NCBI RefSeq assembly: GCF_028737265.1
Contig: NZ_JAQZAK010000008.1
Coordinates: forward strand, 62,001-126,000
Length of the DNA: 64,000 nucleotides
Direction: 5' to 3'
DNA from: Actinomycetospora callitridis
GTDB lineage: Bacteria > Actinomycetota > Actinomycetes > Mycobacteriales > Pseudonocardiaceae
The notes beneath the pieces were generated by a model that had not been told where the DNA came from, searched no databases, and saw only the letters and a list, made by a program, of their open reading frames with translations. Shown piece by piece: positions 50,158-59,138 of this stretch. Numbering within the stretch: position 1 is the first letter of the stretch; each line of letters starts with the position of its first letter. The position numbers and the translations under genes were made by a program.

Positions 50158-51807
50158 GTGGGCGTCGTGGACCGAGGACGGCGACTGCTGGCGGACCCCC
50201 ACCAGACCAAGGGCACCGCGTTCAGCCCGGAGGAACGGCGGGAGCGCGGCCTGCTCGGACTGCTCCCGGCCGGGGTGCAGACTCTCGAGGAACAGATCGG
50301 TCGTTGCTGGTCGGAGGTCCAGCGGCTCTCGAGTGACCTCGACCGCTACGTGTACCTGCGCTCGCTGCAGGACCGCAACGAGCGCCTCTTCTACGCGCTG
50401 CTCGCCGCGCACGTCCCGGAGACGCTCCCGCTCGTCTACACGCCGACGGTGGCCGAGGGCTGCCGCCGCTTCTCGGAGATCTGGCGGCGCCCCCGCGGCC
50501 TCTACCTGTCGTGGCCGGACCGCGAGCACCTGCGGGAGGCGCTGCGCAACCGGCCCCAGGAGGAGGTCGACGTCATCGTCGTCACCGACGGCCAGCGCAT
50601 CCTCGGCATCGGTGACCAGGGCGTCGGCGGCATGGGCATCCCGATCGGCAAGCTCTCGCTCTACACGCTGATCGGCGGCATCGATCCCGCCCGCACCCTG
50701 CCGATCCTGCTCGACGTCGGCACCGACAACGCCGCGCTCCTCGAGGACCCCTTCTACCTGGGCTGGCGCCACCACCGCATCGACGAGGACGCCTACACCG
50801 AGTTCGTCGACCGCTTCGTCGAGGCCGTCCAGGCGGAGCTGCCCGACGTGCTGCTGCAGTGGGAGGACTTCGCGACGCCCCACGCCCTGCCGATCCTGCA
50901 GCGCTACCGGGACCGGCTGCTGACCTTCAACGACGACATCCAGGGCACCGCCGCCGTCGCGCTCGGCGCGCTGCGCGGGGCCACGGACGTCGCCGGGACG
51001 CGGCTGCGCGACCAGCAGGTGGTCATGCTCGGCGCCGGCTCGGCCGGTGTCGGGGTCATGGAGATGGTGGCCCAGGAGATGGTCGACGAGGGGCTCTCGG
51101 AGGCCGACGCCTACGCCCGCTGCTGGGTGGTCGACGTCCGCGGCCTGCTCACCGCCGACCGCGAGGACCTCTCCGAGGCCCAGCGTCGCTTCGCCGTCGA
51201 CCCCGACGTCGTCGCCGGGTGGGGGGTCGACGGCCTGCCGCAGCTCGCCGACGTCGTCGAGCACGTCACGGTCGGGGTGCTGCTCGGCCTGTCGACCGCG
51301 GCCGGCGCGTTCACCGAGCAGATCGTGCGGACGATGGCGGGCAAGGTCGAGCGGCCGATCGTCTTCCCGCTCTCCAACCCGACGGCCAACGCCGAGGCCC
51401 GGCCCGCCGACCTCGACGCGTGGACCGACGGCCGTGCCCTCGTCGCCGCCGGCTCGCCGTTCGCGCCCCTGCGCCGCGGCGACCGCGAGATACCCGTCGC
51501 GCAGTGCAACAACGTCTACATCTTCCCGGCGATGGGTCTCGCCGTGACCGCGGCGCGGGCGACCCGGGTCACCGACGCGATGATGCGCGCCGCGGCCCGC
51601 GCGCTGGGCGCCGCCTCGCCCGCCCTGCGGGACGCGGACGCCCCGCTGCTCCCGCCGTGGGCCGACGTCCGCGCGGTCGCCGAGGACATCGCCGTGGCCG
51701 TCGCGGTGCAGGCGGTGGGCGACGGTGTCGCCCCGGCGCGCAGCGAGGACGAGCTGCGCGCGCTCGTCCGCTCGACCCGCTGGACGCCCACGTACCAGCA
51801 CCCGTAG
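50158..51807 (+). CDS. NAD-dependent malic enzyme
   Basis: 549 residues, the long form of the enzyme. The N-terminal LVYTPTVAEGCRRFS (catalytic Tyr), IGIGDQGVGGMGIPIGKL-like GDQGVGGMGIPIGK, the metal-binding FNDDIQGTAAV and the NAD-binding LGAGSAGVGVMEM are intact. It oxidatively decarboxylates malate to pyruvate. GTG 50158 or GTG 50167 may be the start. Confidence 0.93.
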   Translation: MGVVDRGRRLLADPHQTKGTAFSPEERRERGLLGLLPAGVQTLEEQIGRCWSEVQRLSSDLDRYVYLRSLQDRNERLFYALLAAHVPETLPLVYTPTVAEGCRRFSEIWRRPRGLYLSWPDREHLREALRNRPQEEVDVIVVTDGQRILGIGDQGVGGMGIPIGKLSLYTLIGGIDPARTLPILLDVGTDNAALLEDPFYLGWRHHRIDEDAYTEFVDRFVEAVQAELPDVLLQWEDFATPHALPILQRYRDRLLTFNDDIQGTAAVALGALRGATDVAGTRLRDQQVVMLGAGSAGVGVMEMVAQEMVDEGLSEADAYARCWVVDVRGLLTADREDLSEAQRRFAVDPDVVAGWGVDGLPQLADVVEHVTVGVLLGLSTAAGAFTEQIVRTMAGKVERPIVFPLSNPTANAEARPADLDAWTDGRALVAAGSPFAPLRRGDREIPVAQCNNVYIFPAMGLAVTAARATRVTDAMMRAAARALGAASPALRDADAPLLPPWADVRAVAEDIAVAVAVQAVGDGVAPARSEDELRALVRSTRWTPTYQHP

Positions 51808-51865
51808 CCCCCCGTGGTGATATGGGCGTCGACAGCTGGCGGACCGGACCCCGAGGAGTTCTGAC

Positions 51866-53401
51866 GTGGCGACCGGCCTCGACGAGACGGGCACCCGTCC
51901 GGTCCGTGACGTCCCGACCCTCGTCGACGGCGACAGGCCGCGGGCGGACCGCCGCCGGGAGTGGTCGGGGGCGGCGCTCATCGCCGCGGTCGGCGGCCTG
52001 CTCGGCGGGCTGCTGTTCCTCGTGGCCTACAAGGGCATGCCCGACGACTCCTACATCACGCTCGACTACGCCCGGAACGTCGTCGAGCACGGGCACTGGG
52101 GCCTCACGCCCTTCCGGGACGCGAACTCCGCCACCTCGCCCCTGAACGTCTGGCTGCTCGCCGGCGGCATCCTCGTCACGGGTCGCCCGGTGGTGGCCGC
52201 CGGCCTGGTGCTCGTGCTGACCACGGCGGCGATGGCGGTGTGGGCCGGCCAGCTCGCCGGGGATCTCGGCCTGCGGCGCGCCGTCGTCGCGGTCCTGACC
52301 GTCGGGCTCATCGTCTCGTCGCCGATCTTCGCCTCCGTCGTCGGGATGGAGTCGTTCCTGGTCGCGGCGCTGCTCGTGGCGGTGGTGCGCTACGCGACCG
52401 CGCGCCGGGTGGTCGCCACGGGAATCGTCACCGGCCTTGCGGTGCTCACACGCCCGGACCTCGCCCTGCCGGCCGTCGTGCTCGTCGCTGTGCTCTTCGT
52501 GGCCGCCGCGCCCCGCCGGCCGCGCCGAGCGGCGCTCGCGGTGGGCGTCGGCGCGCTGGTGACGCTGCCATGGCACATCTGGTCGTGGTTCGTGCTCGGC
52601 AGCTTCGTGCCGGACAGCCTGATCATCAAGACCAGCGGTGCCTTTCCCGGTGGTGAGGTCTTCGGCAACGGGCCGCTCTTCATGGCCGAGCGCTGGCCGA
52701 TCCCGATGTTGGTGGTCGGCCTCGTGGTCGGCGTGGGTGTCGTCGCGGTCGTGGCGTCGGCCGTCCGCTGGATCGCGGGCCGTGGCCGGCTCACCGACCG
52801 CGTCATCGTGGCTGCGGGGGTCGCCGGCGCGGTGCACTACGCCGCCTACGCAGCCATGGGCGTCTCGTCCTACATCTGGTACTACTGCCCGTCCCTGGCG
52901 CTGCTGACCCTCGCCGCGTCCCTCGGCGCTGCCGATCTCAGCCTGCGGCGCACCGGGGCCGTGGTCGCCGGGCTCGCGGTCGTCGCCGGCGTCAGCGTCG
53001 GTCACCAGACCGGTCTGGGCACGCCGTGGCCGAACCCGGCGGTCTTCGGGAACTGGGCCACCGCGTCCGACTACATCGAAGCCGGCACCCAGCTCGGCCG
53101 GGTGCTGCCCTCGGATCAGAGCGTCCTCGCGCCGGGCGAGATCGGCACCCTCGCCTTCGCCTGCCGCTGCGACATCGTCGACCAGTTCAGCGATCGCGCG
53201 CGGCTGATGTCGGTCGTCGACTCCCGGCTGGCCGTGAGCGGTCCCGTCGGGGGGTTCCTGCTGCGCCTGAACTTCCTGCACGCCGAGCGCACGCCGGTGG
53301 AGCCTCCCGACCGGATCCTCACCTACGAGACCGGTCCCGGTCCGGGCTGGCCCACCTACGTCCTGGGACGCGGTGCGGGGCATCTCGTCCTGGAGCCCTG
53401 A
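51866..53401 (+). CDS. Multi-pass membrane protein, GT-C glycosyltransferase-like
   Basis: 511 residues with nine to eleven membrane segments. The first loop has PDDSYITLDYARNVVEHG followed by ATSPLNVWLLAGG, the layout of GT-C enzymes such as the arabinofuranosyltransferase AftB, where an Asp pair in the first extracytoplasmic loop is catalytic. The C-terminal 120 residues are soluble and outside, with a Cys pair (ACRC). It probably adds a sugar to a cell-wall glycan using a polyprenyl-phosphate donor. GTG 51866 follows GAGGAG. Confidence 0.7.
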   Translation: MATGLDETGTRPVRDVPTLVDGDRPRADRRREWSGAALIAAVGGLLGGLLFLVAYKGMPDDSYITLDYARNVVEHGHWGLTPFRDANSATSPLNVWLLAGGILVTGRPVVAAGLVLVLTTAAMAVWAGQLAGDLGLRRAVVAVLTVGLIVSSPIFASVVGMESFLVAALLVAVVRYATARRVVATGIVTGLAVLTRPDLALPAVVLVAVLFVAAAPRRPRRAALAVGVGALVTLPWHIWSWFVLGSFVPDSLIIKTSGAFPGGEVFGNGPLFMAERWPIPMLVVGLVVGVGVVAVVASAVRWIAGRGRLTDRVIVAAGVAGAVHYAAYAAMGVSSYIWYYCPSLALLTLAASLGAADLSLRRTGAVVAGLAVVAGVSVGHQTGLGTPWPNPAVFGNWATASDYIEAGTQLGRVLPSDQSVLAPGEIGTLAFACRCDIVDQFSDRARLMSVVDSRLAVSGPVGGFLLRLNFLHAERTPVEPPDRILTYETGPGPGWPTYVLGRGAGHLVLEP

Positions 53402-53413
53402 GGGCCCCGGCGC

Positions 53414-54100
53414 TCAGCCCTCGAGGATGTAGCCGCGCCCGCGGACGGTGCGGATGCGCTCCGCGCCGAGCTTGCGGCGCAGGTAGCCGATGTAGACCTC
53501 GACGATGTTCGAGGTCGGCGGGCCGCCCCACACGCGGGTCACGAGCTGCTCCTGCGACATCGCCTGGCCGCGCGGGTGCCGGATGAGGGCGTCGACGACG
53601 GCGTACTCGGTGCGCGAGAGGCTCACCGGCTTGCTCTCGACGAACACCTGCTCGAGCGCGGTGTCCACCATGACCTCGCCACGGCGCAGGAACAGCTGGG
53701 CGGTCGGGCGGTCGTCGCCGAGCCGCAGGCGCAGCCGCGCGAGCAGCTCCTCCATGGGGAAGGGCGTCACCAGGTAGTCGTCCTGCGTCGCGCGCAGGGT
53801 CGACACGGTGCGGTCCCGGGCCTCGGGGCTGGTCAGCGCGATGACGGGCGTGCGCGGGGCGTCGCGGTGGAGATCGGCGAGCACCTCCACCGGCCGCAGC
53901 CCGGGCATCTCGATGTCGAGCACCACGGCGCGTGCCCCGCTGGCCCGCGCGGTCGCCCCGACGCTCCAGCTCTCACGGAGGAGTTGGGGTTCGAAGCCGT
54001 GCGACCGCAACGTCCCCACCAGGACGCTCGTTGTGCGATGGGAAGGGGCCACACACAGCACGCGGCCCCGCTCCGCGCCCGCATAACGATCAGGTCTCAT
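53414..54100 (-). CDS. Orphan OmpR/PhoB-type response regulator with degenerate receiver
   Basis: 228 residues. The receiver (about 13-125) keeps the phospho-acceptor-like D62 (LDIEMPG) but has A18-P19 where the acidic pair should be, and T112 where the conserved Lys should be (DDYLVTPF). The C-terminal winged helix (SRTEYAVVDALIRHPRG... YIGYLRRKLGAERIRTVRGRGYIL) is fully typical. No sensor kinase is adjacent. It may act without phosphorylation. It faces the DUF1996 gene across 377 bp. Confidence 0.88.
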   Translation of the reverse strand: MRPDRYAGAERGRVLCVAPSHRTTSVLVGTLRSHGFEPQLLRESWSVGATARASGARAVVLDIEMPGLRPVEVLADLHRDAPRTPVIALTSPEARDRTVSTLRATQDDYLVTPFPMEELLARLRLRLGDDRPTAQLFLRRGEVMVDTALEQVFVESKPVSLSRTEYAVVDALIRHPRGQAMSQEQLVTRVWGGPPTSNIVEVYIGYLRRKLGAERIRTVRGRGYILEG

Positions 54101-54398
54101 CGCGGCCCAGCTTGACGCGGCGCGCGTCCGAGTTCAATCGGCGAGCGGCGAGCGGGAACGTGATGCTCACCAACGGCACTCTCCTGAGAGTCGGGTGCGG
54201 CGAGCGGCGCACGTACTCGTCCGTTCGGCGGCATAGACCGTCCCTTCGTCGCGCTGAGCGGGCCTGCGGGCGGCGCTGAGTCACAGCTTTTCTCAGGTCC
54301 GCCCCGGCCCAACGGTCGTGTCCCTACCGTGACCTCCCGTCGGAGCCCGGACGGCGACGCTCCCCCTCGCTGCCGCCGTCCGCGCTCCGCCGACACCA
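54101..54398. other. Divergent control region between the response regulator and the DUF1996 gene
   Basis: It contains ACTCTC-CT-GAGAGT, a 6-bp-arm palindrome at 54178-54191. No coding sequence with family features is seen. The promoters of both genes should lie here. Confidence 0.4.
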
Positions 54399-54412
54399 GG
54401 ACACCCGTGTCC
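54399..54412. promoter_or_regulatory. 14-bp palindrome upstream of the DUF1996 gene
   Basis: GGACACCCGTGTCC, identical to 23694-23707 and at a similar distance (65 bases) from the following start codon. Confidence 0.4.
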
Positions 54413-54477
54413 CCCGGCGTCGACCCCTGGACGAGCTCCCCCGTCCCGGCGCCCCGGGCACCGTCAGGAGGTTCCCC

Positions 54478-55815
54478 GTGCCCCGACGCGGACGACATCG
54501 CACAACACTCCCCATGCGCATCCTCGCGATCGTGGCTGCGCTGCTGGTCACCGGCGGTGTGGTCACCGTCGCCGGCTCGGCCTTCGCCGATTCGGACTCG
54601 GGCTCGGGTGACTCCGGCCTCCTGAGCGCCTTCTCGAGCGACGAGGACTCCGGCTCCGGGGACTCCGAGCAGAGCTCGGACGACGAAGGCCGGTCCTCCG
54701 ACGCTGACGAGGACCAGGGGTCCGACGAGCAGGGCGAGCAGAACGGCGACGAGAACGCCGGCGAGGACGGCCAGGGCGACGGCGGCGACGAGCGCCGCGG
54801 CGACGAGAACAACGGGATGACCGAGGACGTCGGCGAGGTCAACGCCGACAACGAGGGCGCGGCCGTCGAGGCCGCCGAGGCCGAGGACCCGTTCCCGGGC
54901 CGTGCCGACGCCGCGAACGCCGACAGGGGCGACTACGTCGACATCAGTGACGTCGAGGCGAACGGCAACATCGGCGAGGGCGGCGTGTTCAACGACGCGC
55001 AGGGCACCTACACCGTCGACTGCGGCGTGAGCGACCACAACAACTCCGACAACTACATGGCCGCGCCGGGCAAGGAGAACGGCGCCCAGCACGTCCACGA
55101 CTACGTCGGCAACCAGACCACCGACGCGAACTCCGACGACGACCCCCTGCAGGAAGCGGCCGACGCGGGCCAGACCTCCTGCGTCAACGGCGACGGCTCG
55201 GCCTTCTTCTGGCCGGTCCTGCGCGACATCAACGGCGCGAGCCCCGACGAGGGTGAGAACGGCGGCAGCCTCGACGGGAACGTCGGCTCGATCATCAAGC
55301 CGGCCTCGGCGGACCTGACGTTCCACGGGCACGGCGACCGGGAGATCACCGCCATGCCCAGCCACCTCATGATGATCATGGGGAACGCCAAGCAGGGCGC
55401 CCAGGACGGCAAGAACGTCAACGCCAAGTACACGTGCTCCGGGCAGGGCAACGAGAACCGGATCACCGAGCAGTACCCGATCTGCGGTCCGGGCGAGCAG
55501 CTGACCCGCATCCTCGACTACCCGAGCTGCTGGGACGGCGAGAACCTGGAGTCGAAGGACTTCCGCTCGCACATCTTCTTCCCGGACGACCAGGGCAACT
55601 GCGAGTCGGACCAGGAACCGATCCCGGCCCTGCGCATCACCCTGAAGTACGACCAGCCCGAGGGCCGCACGTTCCAGATCGACAGCTTCCCGAACGAGCA
55701 GCACGACCCGAGGACCGACCACTCCGACTTCCACAACATCGCCAGCCAGGCGTCGAACGACGCGGGTGCGGAGTGCATCAACGAGAACCAGGACTGCGCC
55801 AACCTGCAGCAGTAG
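54478..55815 (+). CDS. Secreted DUF1996 protein with acidic disordered linker
   Basis: 445 residues. The signal peptide (residues 1-37, RILAIVAALLVTGGVVTVAG then FADSDS) is followed by about 110 very acidic Asp/Glu/Ser/Gly residues and then a DUF1996 domain (about 170-430) with HVHDYVGN, TFHGHGDREI and several cysteines that could pair outside the cell. DUF1996 is best known from fungi and secreted actinobacterial proteins; its function is unknown. GTG 54478 follows AGGAGG by six bases. A hairpin follows the stop. Confidence 0.82.
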   Translation: MPRRGRHRTTLPMRILAIVAALLVTGGVVTVAGSAFADSDSGSGDSGLLSAFSSDEDSGSGDSEQSSDDEGRSSDADEDQGSDEQGEQNGDENAGEDGQGDGGDERRGDENNGMTEDVGEVNADNEGAAVEAAEAEDPFPGRADAANADRGDYVDISDVEANGNIGEGGVFNDAQGTYTVDCGVSDHNNSDNYMAAPGKENGAQHVHDYVGNQTTDANSDDDPLQEAADAGQTSCVNGDGSAFFWPVLRDINGASPDEGENGGSLDGNVGSIIKPASADLTFHGHGDREITAMPSHLMMIMGNAKQGAQDGKNVNAKYTCSGQGNENRITEQYPICGPGEQLTRILDYPSCWDGENLESKDFRSHIFFPDDQGNCESDQEPIPALRITLKYDQPEGRTFQIDSFPNEQHDPRTDHSDFHNIASQASNDAGAECINENQDCANLQQ

Positions 55816-55849
55816 GCCGGACCTGAGCACCACCCACGAGGGGTCGTCC

Positions 55850-55870
55850 CCGTGATCTCCACGATCACGG
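55850..55870 (+). terminator. Hairpin after the DUF1996 gene
   Basis: CCGTGATC (55850-55857) pairs with GATCACGG (55863-55870), loop TCCAC, 34 bp past the stop. Confidence 0.5.
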
Positions 55871-55904
55871 CGGGCGGCCCCTCGCGTTCGTGCGCCCGGC
55901 GACA

Positions 55905-55910
55905 TACGGT
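55905..55910 (+). promoter_or_regulatory. -10 box of the riboswitch transcript
   Basis: TACGGT, placing the start of transcription about a dozen bases before the riboswitch. No clear -35 is seen. Confidence 0.4.
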
Positions 55911-55930
55911 CGGGGCAGGCGCCGACCGGC

Positions 55931-56050
55931 GCTCACGGGAGTCCGGGCCACCGGGCTGAGAGGGGACCAGGCCGCACTGCACCCATTTGGGACGGGCGGC
56001 AGCGGTCCCGACCGTTCGAACCTGATCCGGATCATGCCGGCGCAGGGAGG
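55931..56050 (+). ncRNA. TPP (THI-box) riboswitch
   Basis: The 5' part has CACGGGAGTCCGG and the invariant GGGCTGAGAGGG. The 3' part has GACCGTTCGAACCTGATCCG and GATCATGCCGGCGCAGGGA, the pyrophosphate-sensing half. The ribosome site of the permease (GGGAGG, 56045-56050) forms the end of the aptamer, so thiamine pyrophosphate probably blocks translation by hiding it. Confidence 0.95.
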
Positions 56051-56056
56051 CTGCAG

Positions 56057-57415
56057 ATGAGCACGTCGTCGTCCGTGTCCGGGCCCGCTCCCGGCGACAC
56101 CGCCGCGGCCCCCGCCGAGGTCGCCCCCACCCTCGACGGCCCCGTGCCGAAGACCCTGGGCTTCCTCGACCAGGGCGCCTTCTGGGCGAACCTCGGGGTG
56201 AGCCTGCTCGGCTTCGCCGGGGTGCTCGCCGTCCTGGCGCCGGCGGGAGCACCCCCGCTCACGGTCACCGCCGCGATCGTGGCCACGGTCGTCGGCACGG
56301 TGATCGGCAGCGCGATGGTCGGGCTCTCCGCGATGCCCGGCGCGGCCACCGGTGCGCCGGCGATGGTGCTGCTGCGTGGCCTGTTCGGCGGGGTGCTGTC
56401 CTGGATCCCGTCGGTGCTCAACGTCGTGCAGCTCATCGGCTGGGGCACGTTCGAGCTCGTCGTCATCGCCCAGGCCGGCACGCTGGCGCTCGGCGGGCCG
56501 ACGTGGGCCTGGGTGCTGGGTGCGGGGGTCGTCACGACCGTGCTCACGCTGCGCCCGCTCGGGATGCTGCGCCTGCTCCGGCGCGTGGTGACCGTGCTCG
56601 TCGCGATCTCCGTCGCCTATCTCGCCTGGTGGCTGTTCACGCGACCCGAGCTCGACCTCACCAGCACCGGCGGCTCCTGGGCCGGGTTCTGGGCGGGCAC
56701 CGACGCGGCGATCGCCGTCGCGGTGTCGTGGATCCCGGTGGCCTCGGACTTCTCGCGCCACTCGCGGCGGGTCTCGACGGCGTTCACGTCCGCGACCGTC
56801 GGCTACGGGGTCACCCAGATCGTGTGCTTCGTCGTGGGCCTGGCCGCGCTCGCGCTGGTCGGCGGCAACGGCGACGAGGTGTTCGCCCCGATGCTCGCCG
56901 CACCGCTCGGGCTGGTCGCGCTGCTCGTGCTCACCGCCCGCGAGACCGACCAGTCGTTCGCGAACGTCTACTCGACCGCGGTCTCGGTGCAGAACCTCGC
57001 CCCGCGCGCCGACCGCCGGATCCTGTGCCTGGTGATCGGGACGATGATCACCGTGCTCGCCCTGGGCGTCACGATCGACGACTACGCGGTCTTCCTCGCG
57101 GTGATCGGCTCGGTGTTCGTGCCCCTGCTCGGGGTGGGCGTCGGCGATGCGCTCGTGCGCCGCGGTGCCCCGCCCGACCTCTCCCGGTGGGCGCCGTCGC
57201 GCCCGCTGATGGTCGTGGCGTGGGTGATCGGGCTGGTGGTCTACCAGCTGATCAACCCGGGGGGCGCGCCCGTCTGGTCGGACGCCTGGACCCTCCTGCG
57301 CGAGGCGATCGGGTTCGTGCCGCCGTCGTGGCTGTCCGCGTCGCTCTCGTCGTTCCTCGTCGCCGTCCTCGCGGCCGCGCTGCTGGCGCGTCTGGAGCAA
57401 CGGCGCCGGACGTGA
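56057..57415 (+). CDS. NCS1-family permease for thiamine precursor (CytX-like)
   Basis: 452 residues with twelve membrane segments. NCS1 features include the N-terminal PVPKTLGFLDQGAFWANLGVS and SWIPVASDFSRHSRR in the middle. Control by a TPP riboswitch makes hydroxymethylpyrimidine or thiamine the likely cargo. ATG 56057 is six bases after GGGAGG, inside the riboswitch expression platform. Confidence 0.92.
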   Translation: MSTSSSVSGPAPGDTAAAPAEVAPTLDGPVPKTLGFLDQGAFWANLGVSLLGFAGVLAVLAPAGAPPLTVTAAIVATVVGTVIGSAMVGLSAMPGAATGAPAMVLLRGLFGGVLSWIPSVLNVVQLIGWGTFELVVIAQAGTLALGGPTWAWVLGAGVVTTVLTLRPLGMLRLLRRVVTVLVAISVAYLAWWLFTRPELDLTSTGGSWAGFWAGTDAAIAVAVSWIPVASDFSRHSRRVSTAFTSATVGYGVTQIVCFVVGLAALALVGGNGDEVFAPMLAAPLGLVALLVLTARETDQSFANVYSTAVSVQNLAPRADRRILCLVIGTMITVLALGVTIDDYAVFLAVIGSVFVPLLGVGVGDALVRRGAPPDLSRWAPSRPLMVVAWVIGLVVYQLINPGGAPVWSDAWTLLREAIGFVPPSWLSASLSSFLVAVLAAALLARLEQRRRT

Positions 57416-57510
57416 CCTCCTGACGTGACATCCGCCCCGGTGACGGCGGCCGGGTCGGTCCTGTACGGCTGGAGGGCCGAAGGACGACACCGACGCGCGG
57501 AGGGGGCTGA

Positions 57511-58998
57511 ATGGCGGGTCACCTGCGCGGATGGGCGCGTGAGCTGCGCTCGCCGCTGACGCTGCTGCTGGTCGTCGCGTGCGTCGTCGGCGGGGTCTGG
57601 GCGGCCGTCGTGCTGACGCCCGACCAGGACGTGGAGGTGCTCGGGCAGCAGCTCAGCGTCGGGGCCCAGGCGCCGACGGCGACGCTGTCGGGACCGCCGC
57701 GCATCGTCCAGATCGGCAACACCAGCCTCGACGTCCCCGACGTCGCGATCTACGGGCCGCTGCGCCCGCAGCTGACGATCGGGCCGGTGCAGCGCAACGC
57801 GACCGCGGGCGACGCCGTGGCCGCGCTGGCGCAGGGCCGCAGCCCGGCGGACGCACTGTCGGCGATCGTCACCGGCTTCGAGCACTGGTACGGCTGGGCC
57901 ACCCTGATCCTGGTCGCGGTCGTGCTCGGCATCTGCGGGCTCGTCGGCTCGCTGCGGGTGCTCGCGATGCTGCGGTTCACCGTGCGCCGCTCGGGCGCCG
58001 GCGCGCGCCCCGCGGTCGTCGCCCGGCGACTCTCGCGGACGCTCACGCGCTCGACGGTGGTGGCGCTGGCCGCGGCCCTGCTCGTGTGGGGCGTCAGCGG
58101 CGTGCTGGCGGTGGTGGGGGCCCAGGGCCTGCGCGACGCCCGCTCGCTCACCGACCTCACCGGCGCCCACCACGTCACCCCGTCGCCCGTGGGGCCGACC
58201 GTGTCCGGCGTCCGGGGCGTCGTGATCGGGGATTCGCGGGTCGCCCGGCTCGGCGGACCGGTCGCCCCGGGCGCCCCCGCCGAGGACGTGGCGTGCGCCC
58301 GCAGCACCGACTCGCTCGCCCACCAGATCTCGGCGGCGATCGGCGACGAGGTGCTCAACCTCGCCTGCTCGGGGGCGCGCATCTCCGCGGGCCTGCGTGC
58401 TCCGCAGCAGGCGGGCGGAGTGCAGGTCCCGCCGCAGATCGGGCGGCTCAAGCAGGTCGAGGACCCGGCGTTCGTGGCCGTCGCCGTCGGCCCCAACGAC
58501 CTGAACTGGACCGACCTCATCGGCTACTGCTACGCGGCGGCGGACTGCGCCGACAACTTCACCGCCGGCGAGTTCGGCTACCGGCTGGCGGCCTTCGACC
58601 GCGACTACGCCGACCTGCTCGCCGACCTCGCGACCCTGCCGTCGCACCCCCGCGTCGTCGTCATCACCTCCTACGACGTCCTGCGCCCCGACGCGCAGTG
58701 CGCGACCGTGCGCGGGCCGCTGCAGTACCCCGGGCTCACCCCCGAGGAGATCCAGCTGCTGGCGGACCGGAACGCCGCGCTCAACCAGGTGCTGACCGCC
58801 GGCGCGCGTCGTTACGGGTTCGACGTCGTGACCCCGCCGCTGTCCCCGTTGTGCGTCCCGGACGGCGACGGCCTGGGCCCCGACCTGCAGTCGATCCAGG
58901 ACCGGTACCCGTTCCACCCCACCGCCGTCGGCGAGCTGCGCCTGACGATCCCGGTGGTCGACCGCGTCGGCGTGCCCGCCCCGGTGCCGCCTCCCTGA
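57511..58998 (+). CDS. Membrane-anchored SGNH/GDSL hydrolase
   Basis: 495 residues. Three membrane segments occupy the first 215 residues. The extracytoplasmic SGNH domain follows, with nucleophile VVIGDSRVARLGG, a conserved Gly in LACSGARIS, Asn in VGPNDLNW and the C-terminal pair PFHPTAVGE (catalytic His). It should be an esterase or acyl-hydrolase acting on envelope lipids or glycans. GGAGGGGGCTGA precedes the ATG. Confidence 0.85.
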   Translation: MAGHLRGWARELRSPLTLLLVVACVVGGVWAAVVLTPDQDVEVLGQQLSVGAQAPTATLSGPPRIVQIGNTSLDVPDVAIYGPLRPQLTIGPVQRNATAGDAVAALAQGRSPADALSAIVTGFEHWYGWATLILVAVVLGICGLVGSLRVLAMLRFTVRRSGAGARPAVVARRLSRTLTRSTVVALAAALLVWGVSGVLAVVGAQGLRDARSLTDLTGAHHVTPSPVGPTVSGVRGVVIGDSRVARLGGPVAPGAPAEDVACARSTDSLAHQISAAIGDEVLNLACSGARISAGLRAPQQAGGVQVPPQIGRLKQVEDPAFVAVAVGPNDLNWTDLIGYCYAAADCADNFTAGEFGYRLAAFDRDYADLLADLATLPSHPRVVVITSYDVLRPDAQCATVRGPLQYPGLTPEEIQLLADRNAALNQVLTAGARRYGFDVVTPPLSPLCVPDGDGLGPDLQSIQDRYPFHPTAVGELRLTIPVVDRVGVPAPVPPP

Positions 58999-59068
58999 TC
59001 CCCCGGATCTCCCTGCGACCACCCGGCGCTCGGTTGCTTGGACCGGCCCCCAGGGGGCACTCCCCTCG

Positions 59069-59116
59069 CTACGTGAGCGAAGTTCCCGGCTATAGCCGGG
59101 AACTTCGCTCACGTAG
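59069..59116. repeat. 48-bp perfect palindrome
   Basis: Arms of 24 bp are fully complementary with no spacer; the centre is GGCTATAGCC (59088-59097) and the ends are CTACGTGAG/CTCACGTAG. It lies 70 bp after the SGNH-hydrolase stop and 22 bp before the aldo/keto reductase start. It could terminate, regulate, or be a mobile repeat. Confidence 0.9.
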
Positions 59117-59138
59117 GACCGAAGGGAGCAACGCGCTC

